Source: DASVTR01 sp036382855 (GTDB taxonomy: Bacteria; Acidobacteriota; Blastocatellia; Pyrinomonadales; Pyrinomonadaceae). Taken from it: a DNA stretch of 64,000 nt. Positions 23,795 through 32,468 of the stretch are shown piece after piece. Numbering within the stretch: position 1 is the first letter of the stretch; every line of letters begins with the position of its first letter. The stretch is taken from NCBI GenBank assembly GCA_036382855.1, contig DASVPO010000021.1, positions 1 through 64,000 of the forward strand. The letters run 5' to 3'. The notes below the pieces were generated by a model, which was not told the DNA's origin, made no database searches, and was given only the letters and a program-made list of their open reading frames with translations. The translations under genes and the position numbers were made by a program.

Positions 23795-25033
23795 TCAGCG
23801 ACGATGGACAGGCGCTGCTTGTCGTTCCTCTTTGCTCAGGCTCCGCGCTTCACTGTCTTCAAGAACGGCCGCGTCATCTTCGCCTACCGGGAGCGAGATG
23901 ACGACGCGACTCCCAATCCGGCCAAGGGTTTCTTCAATCCAGATACGCCCGCCGTGCGCTTCGACAATCCCTCTGGCGATGGCGAGCCCCATTCCAGAGC
24001 CGGACGGTTGATGCCTGCCGGAGTCTCCGTCTCTCATCGCGCGGAAGAACTTGTCGAACACCCGCTCGCGCAGTTCCAAGGGGACGCCTGGGCCTTCGTC
24101 TTCAACGCTCAACTGAAACGTACGTTCATCCGTGCTTTGCGCCTCGACGTTGATGTTCGTGCCCAACGGCGAATACTTCGCAGCGTTGTCCACCAACGTG
24201 TAGACGACTTCGGCCACGGCCCTGTCGTCCACGCGCACGGGAGGCAGCCCGTCGTCAAGCCTGACCTGAATCTGATGGCCGCGCGTGAGCGGCGCAGCAC
24301 GCTCCAAGGCCGCCGTGATAATCTCCTCGATTGAACCCCAACGCCGACGCAGGTGCATCTCCCCGGCCTCAATGCGTGCCAGTTCCATCAACCCTTCGAT
24401 AAAGTGGTTCAGCCTATCGGTCTCCTCGTCAATGACTTCGAGCATCTCGCGCTGCCCCTCTTCATCGAGCGCGCCAGTCTCTTCCCCGTCGCCCTTTGAA
24501 CGCGGGTCGTCGAGCAAGGTGGTGACTGACGCCTTGATTGATGTCAGCGGCGTGCGCAGGTCATGTGTGACGGCATCGAGCAAAGCAGACTTCAAACGCT
24601 CGCTCTGCTCCAAGGCTTTTGCCTGGCTCGCACGCTCGAACGCTTCCTGAAGCTCCGCATAGAGCCGCTCAATCTCGCGTCGCCCGCTCTCCGCCTCCTG
24701 CGCCTGCCGCTTCGCACGCGCCCAAAGTTGGCCCGCCGTAACGGCTGTGACGAGAAAGGCGAAGAGCGCGACCCAGTTGTCAGGTTCTTCAATGCTCAAC
24801 CTTCCGACGGGAGGCAGATAGAAGAGGTTGAAACAGACAACACCGAGGAGCGACGCCAGAACGGCTGGACGTGCTCCCCATCCGGCGGCGACTAACAGCA
24901 CGACGAGAAGTAAACCGAGCGCGACGGTCGTCGAGTTAATGTGTTCCCCGAAGAGCTTGAGCAAGCCTGTCATGGCTGCGATGCCGACCACCGCCAGGAG
25001 ATAGCCCGTTCGCCTCTGCTCGTACAGTTTCAT
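23795..25033 (-). CDS. Short KdpD-like sensor histidine kinase
   Basis: About 412 residues from the ATG at 25033 (a GTG six bases earlier is possible). The N-terminal 105 residues form the four-helix DUF4118 membrane domain of KdpD. A coiled coil, then HisKA with VTHDLRTPLTS (the phosphorylated His) and a complete HATPase_c follow (DNAAKYSP, EDEGPGVP, GSGMGLAIARGI). The large N-terminal KdpD sensor and Usp domains of E. coli KdpD are absent, a known short variant. It senses potassium limitation or turgor and phosphorylates the KdpE-like regulator encoded nearby. Confidence 0.88.
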   Translation of the reverse strand: MKLYEQRRTGYLLAVVGIAAMTGLLKLFGEHINSTTVALGLLLVVLLVAAGWGARPAVLASLLGVVCFNLFYLPPVGRLSIEEPDNWVALFAFLVTAVTAGQLWARAKRQAQEAESGRREIERLYAELQEAFERASQAKALEQSERLKSALLDAVTHDLRTPLTSIKASVTTLLDDPRSKGDGEETGALDEEGQREMLEVIDEETDRLNHFIEGLMELARIEAGEMHLRRRWGSIEEIITAALERAAPLTRGHQIQVRLDDGLPPVRVDDRAVAEVVYTLVDNAAKYSPLGTNINVEAQSTDERTFQLSVEDEGPGVPLELRERVFDKFFRAMRDGDSGRHQPSGSGMGLAIARGIVEAHGGRIWIEETLGRIGSRVVISLPVGEDDAAVLEDSEARSLSKEERQAAPVHRR

Positions 25034-25154
25034 CCACACGCCAGCTATTGTATGACGGAAGCCAGCCGCTTAACAGACCTGATGGCCGTTCAAAGCGAGC
25101 GCGTCTCGCTTCCCTGCCTCCGTAGTCAGCTTTAGTCTTTAATGGAAGGAGCAA

Positions 25155-25562
25155 TTAGTTCTGATTGGGGCGTCTTGGTCGAAAGCGATGCAGGCTCTCG
25201 AAACCGGCAGGCTGAGATTGAGCGGGCAGTAAAGAAAGGATGTGAGGTCTCTTCTCTAAGAGGTCAAGACAGTGCGCGCCCAACGCCAGCAGCGGAAGCG
25301 GCATGACGAAAGATACAGTCTCTAAAACATTCAGTAATGACCGGGGGCTGACCGGCGCGAGAAGCGCGACGATGGCCCACAGCAGCGCCCCCAAGACAAT
25401 TGAGAGCGTGCCACCAATGAGTCCGAAGGCAGCACCGATGGCAGCACAGGCCCGCCGGTTCTTTTTGATGAGAAGGTAGATTCTCCGATAAAACCTCCCT
25501 CCAAGCTCATCTTCAGGCAAGATGTATATGCTGTTCGTCAACCTTCCTTTGTCTGTGCTCAT
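25155..25562 (-). CDS. Small membrane protein in the potassium regulon
   Basis: About 135 residues from the ATG at 25562 (a GTG at 25586 is an alternative). Two hydrophobic segments are visible (AAIGAAFGLIGGTLSIVLGA and a second ending PLPLLALGAHCLDLL). I do not recognise the family. The gene sits between the response regulator and kinase genes and directly follows an operator-like element shared with kup, so it is probably potassium-regulated. An accessory role in K+ transport or sensing is inferred from position only. Confidence 0.6.
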   Translation of the reverse strand: MSTDKGRLTNSIYILPEDELGGRFYRRIYLLIKKNRRACAAIGAAFGLIGGTLSIVLGALLWAIVALLAPVSPRSLLNVLETVSFVMPLPLLALGAHCLDLLEKRPHILSLLPAQSQPAGFESLHRFRPRRPNQN

Positions 25563-25590
25563 GCGGGAAAGATTAACCTCTGGCACATAA

Positions 25591-25628
25591 GGATGGCGTA
25601 AAGGGTTTATAAAAAGTTTGTAAAGATG
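25591..25628 (-). promoter_or_regulatory. Operator-like element of the potassium regulon, copy 1
   Basis: The + strand reads GGATGGCGTAAAGGG then TTTATAAAAAG then TTTGTAAAGAT. Three half-sites repeat at about 11 bases (GTAAA, ATAAA, GTAAA), the spacing of OmpR/KdpE-type regulators. A nearly identical block lies upstream of kup at 28464-28502. It separates the response regulator gene from the small membrane protein gene. Confidence 0.6.
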
Positions 25629-25649
25629 CGAGGATGAAGGAGAAGCTAT

Positions 25650-26351
25650 TTATGAATCTGGATTGAAGCGATAGCCAACCCACGGTTCGGTGAGGATGTA
25701 GCGTGGCGACGAAGGGTTCGTTTCAATCTTTTTCCTCAGTTGACCGACGAAGACACGCAGATACTCACCCTGCTCTGTGTAGTTGCCACCCCAGACGGCC
25801 GCGAGCAATGTGTGATGCGTGAGCACCTTACCGGCGTGACGCAGGAAGTGGACCAGCAGGTCGTATTCTTTGGGCGTCAGGTGAACTTCCGAGCCTCGCA
25901 CGAAGACTCTGCGAGATTCAAGGTCAACACGAAAATCACCGACCTCTAAGACCGCAGAAGATGTTTCACTGGCGACGGGCTTCAAGGCTCTGCGTAGTTG
26001 TGCGCGCACGCGCGCCAGCAATTCGTCCATGCCGAAGGGCTTGGTCACGTAATCGTCAGCGCCCGCGTCTAATGCCTCGACCTTCGTTTTCTCTTCGCCG
26101 CGAACGGAGAGCACGATGATGGGAAGTTGTGAAACCTCACGTAAGCGTTTGCAGAGTTCCAAGCCGTCCAGATTAGGCATCGCGAGGTCTGTCACAACGA
26201 GGTCAGGATGCCAGTCGCCGAAGGTCTCAAGGGCCGAGAGTCCGTCTGCTGCAACGCGCACGTCGTAGCCATGAGTCTTCAAGCCCGTGCGTAAGACGCG
26301 TGCTATCTGCGGCTCATCGTCAACGACGAGGATGCGCGGCTGCTGGTTCAT
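25650..26351 (-). CDS. kdpE: KdpE-like response regulator
   Basis: A 233-residue OmpR-family regulator. The receiver domain has ILVVDDEPQ, the phosphoacceptor Asp in LVVTDLAMP (about residue 55) and Lys in DDYVTKPFGM. The winged-helix DNA-binding domain has HLTPKEYDLLVHFLRHAGKV, HHTLLAAVWG and RYILTEPWVGYRF. The sequence around EYLRVFVGQLRKKIE is the usual KdpE form. It is placed between kup and the KdpD-like kinase, so it should control potassium uptake genes, probably through the two shared repeat elements. Confidence 0.88.
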   Translation of the reverse strand: MNQQPRILVVDDEPQIARVLRTGLKTHGYDVRVAADGLSALETFGDWHPDLVVTDLAMPNLDGLELCKRLREVSQLPIIVLSVRGEEKTKVEALDAGADDYVTKPFGMDELLARVRAQLRRALKPVASETSSAVLEVGDFRVDLESRRVFVRGSEVHLTPKEYDLLVHFLRHAGKVLTHHTLLAAVWGGNYTEQGEYLRVFVGQLRKKIETNPSSPRYILTEPWVGYRFNPDS

Positions 26352-26367
26352 CCGTTGGTTGTTTATC

Positions 26368-28305
26368 TTAAATCTCGACCTGCGAGCCTAGTTCGACCAC
26401 CCTGTTCGGCGGTAGACAAAAATAAGCGGTCGCGCTCGACGCGTTACGCGACATCAATGCGAACAACTTTTCACGCCAGATCATCATGCCGGGCTGCTTG
26501 CCCGCCATCACCGTCTCACGGCCCAGAAAGTAGGTCGTGTTCATCGGATCGAAAACCGGGTTGGGCGGCTCCATACTTTCTAAAACAGTCGGGATGTCCG
26601 GGTCTTCCATAAATCCGTAGTTGATAATCATGCGGTAAAACTCGTGGCCCAGCGCCTCGACCTTCACGCGCTCTTCCGCCTCGACGTATGGCGCTTGTCT
26701 GGTCTTAACCGTCAACAGCACGACGCGCTCGTGCAAGACCTTATTGTGTTCCAGATTGTGCATGAGTGCGGGCGGTGTCCCCGCAGCCGTGCCGTTCATA
26801 AAGACGGCCGTCCCCGGCACACGCACAGGCGGGTTCTTAGAGATGTCGCGCAGGAAATCTTCAATCGGATGAGCGCGCGACAGCAAACGCGCGGCCAGAA
26901 TACGACGCCCCTTCTTCCACGTCGTCATAAACAGGAAGATCATGGCCCCGACGACGAGCGGAAACCAACCGCCGTGCGGAATCTTGATGACGTTTGCGCC
27001 GAAGAAGGCAAGGTCAATGACCAGGAAAAAGCCTGAGAGCGCGAGCGTCAAAGGCAGACTCCACCTCCACTTTTCACGTTCGACGACGCCGAGCAGAATC
27101 GTTGTGATGACCATCGTCGCTGTAACGGCGACACCATAAGCCGCCGCCAGATTACTTGAAGAGCCGAAGCCGACGACAATCGCGATGCAGCCGAGCATCA
27201 AAGCCCAGTTGAGCGCAGGAATATAAATCTGTCCCATCTCTGTCGAAGACGTGTGCTCAATCTTCAGGCGCGGCATAAAGCCTAGTTGGATGGCCTGCAT
27301 CGTGAGCGAATAAGCGCCGGAGATTAAAGCCTGCGAAGCGATGATTGCGGCACACGTCGCCAGTACGATGAGCGGGTACAGGGCCCACTCTGGCGCGAGC
27401 CTGTAAAAAGGATTCTCGGCGGCCGCCGGATTCTCGATTAACAATGCACCCTGCCCCAGATAATTGAGCAGGAGCGCCGGCAGCACGACGACGTACCAGA
27501 CGATGCGGATCGGGCGTTTCCCGAAATGGCCCATGTCCGCGTAGAGCGCCTCGCCGCCCGTGACGACGAGAAAGACAGTGCCGAGCACAAGGAAACCGTG
27601 CCAGCCCTCGCGCAGGAAAAAGTTGACGCCGTGAATCGGATTGAAAGCGCCGACGACAGACGGATGCCGCATGACCTGCATAACGCCGAGCAGCGCGATG
27701 ATGACGAACCACACGAGCATGATGGGCCCAAACAAGCGCCCGACTTTCGCCGTGCCCCGACTCTGTATGAGAAACAATCCGACGATAATAACAATCGTAA
27801 TCGGCACAACGTAAGATGCGAAGAGCGGCGTCGCCACGTTCAAGCCTTCGATTGCGCCGAGAACGGAGATGGCTGGCGTAATGATGCCGTCGCCATAAAG
27901 GAGCGCTGCGCCGAAGATGCCGAGCACGATGAGCATCTTGCGCTCTGATTTGCTCACGATCTTAATCGGCGTCGCCAGCGCGGTCAGGGCAAGGATGCCG
28001 CCCTCACCCCGGTTATCTGCACGCAGGACGAAGATGCAATACTTAATCGAGATGATAAGAATCAACGCCCAGAAGATGAGCGAGATTACGCCGAAGATGT
28101 TGGCCGGGGTGGCTTCAATGGCGTGCGGGCCGTGGAAACACTCGCGCATAGCGTAGAGCGGACTGGTTCCTATGTCGCCGTAGACGATGCCGAGCGCGGT
28201 GAGCGAAAGCAGAGCCAGATAGCTGCCTCTTGGTTTGGTGGTATGCGGATGTCCGTGCTCATCTGTGATTGTCGTGTGAATGTCCGCCGTAGTCGTTCCT
28301 GCCAT
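26368..28305 (-). CDS. kup: Kup-type potassium uptake transporter
   Basis: A 645-residue membrane protein of the KUP/HAK/KT family, a K+/H+ symporter of the cytoplasmic membrane. The start region has the family signature GIVYGDIGTSPLYAMRECF. About twelve hydrophobic helices follow up to residue 450 (DNRGEGGILAL, GDGIITPAISVLGAIEGL, TGGEALYADMGHFGK are family motifs), then a soluble C-terminal domain (PGTAVFMNG). It ends 16 bases before kdpE on the same strand, suggesting cotranscription, and carries a KdpE-like operator element 160 bases upstream. Confidence 0.95.
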   Translation of the reverse strand: MAGTTTADIHTTITDEHGHPHTTKPRGSYLALLSLTALGIVYGDIGTSPLYAMRECFHGPHAIEATPANIFGVISLIFWALILIISIKYCIFVLRADNRGEGGILALTALATPIKIVSKSERKMLIVLGIFGAALLYGDGIITPAISVLGAIEGLNVATPLFASYVVPITIVIIVGLFLIQSRGTAKVGRLFGPIMLVWFVIIALLGVMQVMRHPSVVGAFNPIHGVNFFLREGWHGFLVLGTVFLVVTGGEALYADMGHFGKRPIRIVWYVVVLPALLLNYLGQGALLIENPAAAENPFYRLAPEWALYPLIVLATCAAIIASQALISGAYSLTMQAIQLGFMPRLKIEHTSSTEMGQIYIPALNWALMLGCIAIVVGFGSSSNLAAAYGVAVTATMVITTILLGVVEREKWRWSLPLTLALSGFFLVIDLAFFGANVIKIPHGGWFPLVVGAMIFLFMTTWKKGRRILAARLLSRAHPIEDFLRDISKNPPVRVPGTAVFMNGTAAGTPPALMHNLEHNKVLHERVVLLTVKTRQAPYVEAEERVKVEALGHEFYRMIINYGFMEDPDIPTVLESMEPPNPVFDPMNTTYFLGRETVMAGKQPGMMIWREKLFALMSRNASSATAYFCLPPNRVVELGSQVEI

Positions 28306-28647
28306 AGTTGTCCTAAGAGAAAAGAATAAGGTTACACCCGGAAACAGCTACCGTCCGGCCGCAGTAAAAAAGATGACGAAGATGCATGTCAACGGCTCTT
28401 CGAGCCGCGTTGCACGCATTTAGGCAGACCGATGCTGTTTCGAGGGTTAACATGAGCAGGCATAGGATGGCATAAAAGTTATAAAGATTTTGTAAAGATA
28501 TATTTGCCGGAAGCTTGAATCTATGACGGATGGTTGACTTGTTTATGGAGCATCGGAGACGCCCTTTAGCGTCTCTAAATCATTCGACGCGATTGCTTTG
28601 CGGTGTCGTAGTGATTGAGCGCAACGCTATACTGGCCACGGGCGAAG
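28306..28647. other. Intergenic region upstream of kup
   Basis: No gene is seen in these 340 bases. They hold the kup leader and the operator-like element at 28464-28502; the rest is unremarkable. Confidence 0.5.
28464..28502 (-). promoter_or_regulatory. Operator-like element of the potassium regulon, copy 2
   Basis: The + strand reads GGATGGCATAAAAG then TTATAAAGATT then TTGTAAAGATA, nearly the same block as 25591-25628. The 11-base tandem repeat (TTATAAAGATT/TTGTAAAGATA) is typical of KdpE/OmpR-type binding. It lies 160 bases upstream of the kup start codon. Confidence 0.6.
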
Positions 28648-29046
28648 TTAGTGGCAATTCTCGAATTCAATCTCACCAGCCAGCTTATGACCGCCGGCTT
28701 CGCAGGCCAATTTAGCTTTGCCTCTCACGTTGGTGATTGAATTAATCCGGCTCGATTGCGCCTCCATCGCCAGCGTGCCACACTGGCCGAGCCGGTCGCC
28801 TGTGGGGCTGTCGCCTTTGAAGAGGGCCGCCGTGCAAGTCCCGTCAGCATTCGCTAAGAGGCGTAGACGGCGGCCCGTCGTATCGCTAAGTTCGATGCCG
28901 GAAAAACCGAACGCTTGGCCGGAGCGGCATTGCTGAACGGAGAAGGACGAACCATCAACCTCCAGCGTTCCGCTCACCTTCGACTGGCAACCCAACAGGG
29001 CGAGCGCAGCCAGGCAGATAAAAACCGTAAGCTTCCTCATCATCAT
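28648..29046 (-). CDS. Lipoprotein of unknown function
   Basis: About 132 residues from the ATG at 29046, preceded by GAGGAG. A lipobox (ALALLGC) ends the signal peptide, so the mature protein is lipid-anchored at Cys. The mature part is beta-rich with several Cys residues (VQQCRSGQAFGFSGIELSD, DGTCTAALF, LGQCGTLAME, KLACEAGGH). It resembles small putative lipoproteins with no assigned role. An attC-like site lies on its upstream side. Confidence 0.7.
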   Translation of the reverse strand: MMMRKLTVFICLAALALLGCQSKVSGTLEVDGSSFSVQQCRSGQAFGFSGIELSDTTGRRLRLLANADGTCTAALFKGDSPTGDRLGQCGTLAMEAQSSRINSITNVRGKAKLACEAGGHKLAGEIEFENCH

Positions 29047-29125
29047 TCGACTCCTCATCGCAGTGGCGCAATCATGCTCCGACAGTATATGCCTGCTACT
29101 GCCGCACCAATTATAAACGATAGCA

Positions 29126-29235
29126 GCCCGGCGCTCGAATTGGTCCACCGCCGAGCATGAAGCATTCCGGCGAATCGGAGAGAATAAAGATGACAGCTAA
29201 GCTATCGAGCGGCCGGATTGAACGAGTTGTTAGGC
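29126..29235 (-). repeat. attC-like site
   Basis: Minus strand: 5' core GCCTAAC followed by AACTCGTTCAATCCGGCCGC, a middle block with AGCTTAGCTGTCATC, then GGTGGACCAATTCGAGCGC and a degenerate 3' core. The arms pair. It lies about 100 bases beyond the stop of the gene at 29343-29828. Confidence 0.6.
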
Positions 29236-29342
29236 GCGCTGCTGTTCGCCACGCGTGCGCGCCTGCTCAAGCGGCAGCAAAGCTAAGTCAGCCAGTCGGC
29301 CTACAATCCACCGGCCTTACGAATTTTCGTCCGTGCTGTTAT

Positions 29343-29828
29343 CTATAATGTTTCTTTAACGATAATCTTGCCTCCCCAGCCTCCGGGGTCCACGGAAACA
29401 GACGAGGCGGTGCCTGCGGGAATTGTTTGCCCCCAGATGCTTACGGTGTGATTGCCCGCGGGTAAGTTTTCGAAGACCGCAAAGAGAGAAAGAAACTCGG
29501 AGGTGTTGCTCGTTAGTATTGACCCGAAGTTCTCGAAGGTCGGTATGTTGTTATCAACTCTCACCCGGAAGCGGACGCCGTTGCCGCTGGGGCTCATTGT
29601 ACCGATCCTAAAACGGGAGTTGACATACACCTCTATCTTTGTGGTGTCGCTGTTCTTCGTGAACGAATGCGTTCCAGGGGTGGTACGGAGTCTGGTCCAT
29701 GCTGAGGACACAGTGACAGAATCATGGTTGAGATTTCCAAACTGGAAATATCTGGACTGAGCGAAAGCTGTGACACTTAAGAACAGCATTGTTGCGACGA
29801 CCGCGAAAAGCCGGGTGATACGTTTCAT
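29343..29828 (-). CDS. Exported protein of unknown function
   Basis: A 161-residue protein with a clear signal peptide (LFAVVATMLFLSVTAFAQ) and AGGAG seven bases before ATG. The mature part is all beta in character (SAWTRLRTTPGTHSFTKNSD, KIEVYVNSRFRIGTM, NHTVSIWGQTIPAG, GGWGGKIIVKE), suggesting a small beta-sandwich. I do not recognise a family. It probably forms an integron cassette with the attC-like site at 29126-29235. Confidence 0.65.
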   Translation of the reverse strand: MKRITRLFAVVATMLFLSVTAFAQSRYFQFGNLNHDSVTVSSAWTRLRTTPGTHSFTKNSDTTKIEVYVNSRFRIGTMSPSGNGVRFRVRVDNNIPTFENFGSILTSNTSEFLSLFAVFENLPAGNHTVSIWGQTIPAGTASSVSVDPGGWGGKIIVKETL

Positions 29829-30408
29829 TGTAGTCTCCTGAGGTTAGTGTCTAAGGTGGAATCCGTTGTAAGGTCTGTGGGCTTTGCCGTAGAACCTTAC
29901 CGCTTCCAACTTAGTTCTGCTTGACCCGCGCGAGCGGGCATCGAGGGCGACGGCATTACGGGAAGGCTGCATGGTCGCCCCAGGGGAATGACGCAAGGTG
30001 TATTGCTCTGCCCGCGTCAGAGAATAATGTCGCTGGCACATCCGTCTGGGCCAGGATGAAGACGCCGCTGATGTATGGCCCGCCCTGAGCATCAACAATC
30101 GCAAGCAACGTGCCAGCATTGAAAGAGGCTGCGAATGACGATGTTTTCGTAGTGAATTTAACGGAAAGCAGAAGGCGCGGGCTTGCTGGTTTCATCTAAC
30201 CGCATCAAGGGTGTGAACATTTGTAGACAGTTTGAGCAATTCAAACTGTGTGTCGGCGCTGAAGTGTTTTAATAGTTCTCTATCTTTACTTAAACTTTCC
30301 ATATCCTGTCGTTTCCTGCATTTACTCTTAATAGTGTATCATCCTCGTAATTTCTGACAACTATTTGATTAACAATCAAACTCGCTGACGAGGGGGAAAC
30401 ATACGATT
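29829..30408. other. Mostly non-coding stretch before the vWA operon
   Basis: No convincing gene. The minus strand carries a 79-codon frame at 29956-30195 (NAGTLLAIVDAQGGPYISGV) without a good ribosome site, which may be a fragment of an exported protein. The right part is AT-rich leader for the vWA gene and includes the palindrome at 30364-30380. Confidence 0.4.
30364..30380. promoter_or_regulatory. Palindromic operator candidate
   Basis: TTTGATTAACAATCAAA is a perfect 7-3-7 palindrome 29 bases before the start of the vWA gene, in an AT-rich leader. It is a likely binding site for a dimeric regulator of the operon. Confidence 0.45.
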
Positions 30409-31209
30409 ATGAGCAGACGACCGGGCGGCGAACTCGCTTCACGTCCACTCCACTTTATCTGGATTGCCGACGCATCCGGCTCCATGCAGCAGGACGGCAA
30501 AATTCAGGCTTTGAACAACGCGATTCGCGAAGCCATCCCGCACATGAAAAAGGTCGCAGACGATAATCCGAACGCGCAGGTCCTGGTGCGTGCAGTCAAG
30601 TTTTCGGATGGCGCGCAGTGGCACATCTCGCAGCCGACGCCCGTCGCAGACTTCGCCTGGAACGACCTTCCGGCCGAAGGCGAAACCGACATGGGCAAGG
30701 CGCTCTCTCTTGTCGCCGAACAACTCAAGATGCCGCCGATGTCCGAGCGTGCTCTGCCGCCCGTGCTCGTGCTTATCTCCGACGGTCAGCCGACGGATGA
30801 TTTCGACAAAGGCTTGAAAGACCTGCTCGACCAACCTTGGGGCAAGAAGGCCGTGCGCATCGCTATCTCTATCGGGCAGGATGCGGACGCCGACGTGCTG
30901 CAAAAATTCATTGGTCATCCTGAGATGAAGCCGCTCGCAGCCAATTCGCCCGAAGCGCTCGTCAAACACATCAAGTGGGCTTCGACCGCCGTGTTGAAAT
31001 CTGCGTCGTCGCCTGCCGCCGGTGGTACGGATCACCCTGAGGCTTCACCCGCAGCAGCAGGCTCGCCCGTCGGAGTGCCCGCACCGGGCGCGGCCACGAC
31101 CGATCCACAAGCTGGCTCCGCGACGAACACTGCTCCGGCTGCGGGCACTGCCGTGCCGACCGCGACCGATCCGGCTGACGATCAAAATACGATTGATGAC
31201 GTTTGGTAA
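30409..31209 (+). CDS. TerY-like von Willebrand A protein
   Basis: A 266-residue cytoplasmic protein. Residues 12-200 form a vWA domain with a complete MIDAS: DASGSM at 21-26, the Thr in GETDMGKAL, and the Asp in LISDGQPTDD. The C-terminal 65 residues are Ala/Pro/Thr-rich and disordered. It is the first of four genes (vWA, PP2C phosphatase, beta-helix, kinase). This matches the TerY-P triad of vWA, PP2C and kinase found in tellurium-resistance-associated stress systems, with one extra protein. The vWA protein would act as the metal-dependent adaptor. Confidence 0.85.
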   Translation: MSRRPGGELASRPLHFIWIADASGSMQQDGKIQALNNAIREAIPHMKKVADDNPNAQVLVRAVKFSDGAQWHISQPTPVADFAWNDLPAEGETDMGKALSLVAEQLKMPPMSERALPPVLVLISDGQPTDDFDKGLKDLLDQPWGKKAVRIAISIGQDADADVLQKFIGHPEMKPLAANSPEALVKHIKWASTAVLKSASSPAAGGTDHPEASPAAAGSPVGVPAPGAATTDPQAGSATNTAPAAGTAVPTATDPADDQNTIDDVW

Positions 31210-31220
31210 AGGATGGTCGC

Positions 31221-32468
31221 GTGACCGATATAACTGAAACTGCGCACGCGCCAACGGCCGACGCCACACCCGACGGGAATCAAGCGGAGGCGAAGTCAGC
31301 ACACGCGGCGGAAGCTGCGGCGAGCAACTCTGCGCCGTCAAATGTCTCTCCGCCGCAGTCAGCAGAAGCCGTAACTGCGACGCGTGTTGAACTGCCTCCG
31401 CAATCCGCTCTCAACTCCGACGCGCTAACCGCTGCCCGCGCAGAAGCGGAGTGGCGCGTGATTGGCGAGACTGTTCCCGGCGCGTCGCACCTGCGCGCGG
31501 GCATCCCGAATCAAGATGCGATTCTGCACGTCAGGCAGTCGAGCGCGAGATTGCCTATCATCGTTTCTATCTCCGACGGTCACGGCAGCAACAAGTGTTT
31601 CCGCAGCGACCGTGGCGCGCGCTTCGCCGTGCGCGTCGGCGCTGATCTGCTCGACGAACTCATCCACGGTCGCCACGCCGCGCTCCCCGTTTCAGAGATA
31701 GAAAACAGGGTGCGCGAAAGTCTGACCGCAGAGTTTATCAAGCGCTGGCGCGCGGCAGTCGAGGCTGACTTGAAGCGCGAGCCATTCAGGGAAGAAGAGT
31801 TTGCGCGGATGATTGAGAAGGATGGCGAACGCGCGCGCACCCTTGTCGAAGCAAATCCGCATCTGGCCTACGGCGCAACCTCTCTCTCTTTCCTGCTCAC
31901 ACCGGCCTACGCTCTCTACCTGCAACTCGGCGATGGTGAAATGATCACCGTCTCCGAACAAGGCAAGATTGGGCTGCCCTTGCCTGACGATGCACGCCTG
32001 CTCGCTAATGAAACCACCTCGCTCTGTCTGGCTAAGGCGGCAGACGATTTTCGCGTTGCAGTGCATCCACATGGCGAAGGCGAATTGCCCGCGCTCGTTT
32101 TGATGACGACCGACGGCTACTACAATTCGTTTTCGACGACCGCAGGCTTTCATCAAGTCGGCAGCGACTTGATTCAGATGCTTCGCGAGGAAGACGGCTT
32201 CGACACGGTTAACCGTGGCGTCAAAGGCTGGCTCGAAGAAGCAACCGCAGCGGGCAGCGGCGACGATTGCACGCTCGCCATCATCTGCCGCATGGATGCT
32301 TTGAAAGCGACTTCACCGTCAAACGACAAGACCTCGACAGACGCATCCGCTGCTGCAACGACACAGGCCGCAGCACCGCAAACGTCGTCGCCACAAAGCG
32401 CTGCGCCGCCTGCCGCACCAACGCCCGCCGCTTCGCATGAACAATCTGCTACGCCAAAAACTGCTTGA
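31221..32468 (+). CDS. PP2C-family serine/threonine phosphatase
   Basis: About 415 residues from a GTG at 31221 with AAGGA seven bases upstream; a TTG at 31203 would overlap the vWA gene. A disordered Ala-rich N-terminus precedes a PP2C_2 domain with the metal-binding motifs NQDAI, SISDGHGS, GATSLSF, LGDGEM, TTDGYYN and GSGDDCTLAII. The C-terminal 55 residues are again low-complexity Ala/Pro/Thr. It would oppose the kinase encoded two genes downstream. Its 3' end overlaps the beta-helix gene by 32 bases. Confidence 0.88.
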   Translation: MTDITETAHAPTADATPDGNQAEAKSAHAAEAAASNSAPSNVSPPQSAEAVTATRVELPPQSALNSDALTAARAEAEWRVIGETVPGASHLRAGIPNQDAILHVRQSSARLPIIVSISDGHGSNKCFRSDRGARFAVRVGADLLDELIHGRHAALPVSEIENRVRESLTAEFIKRWRAAVEADLKREPFREEEFARMIEKDGERARTLVEANPHLAYGATSLSFLLTPAYALYLQLGDGEMITVSEQGKIGLPLPDDARLLANETTSLCLAKAADDFRVAVHPHGEGELPALVLMTTDGYYNSFSTTAGFHQVGSDLIQMLREEDGFDTVNRGVKGWLEEATAAGSGDDCTLAIICRMDALKATSPSNDKTSTDASAAATTQAAAPQTSSPQSAAPPAAPTPAASHEQSATPKTA

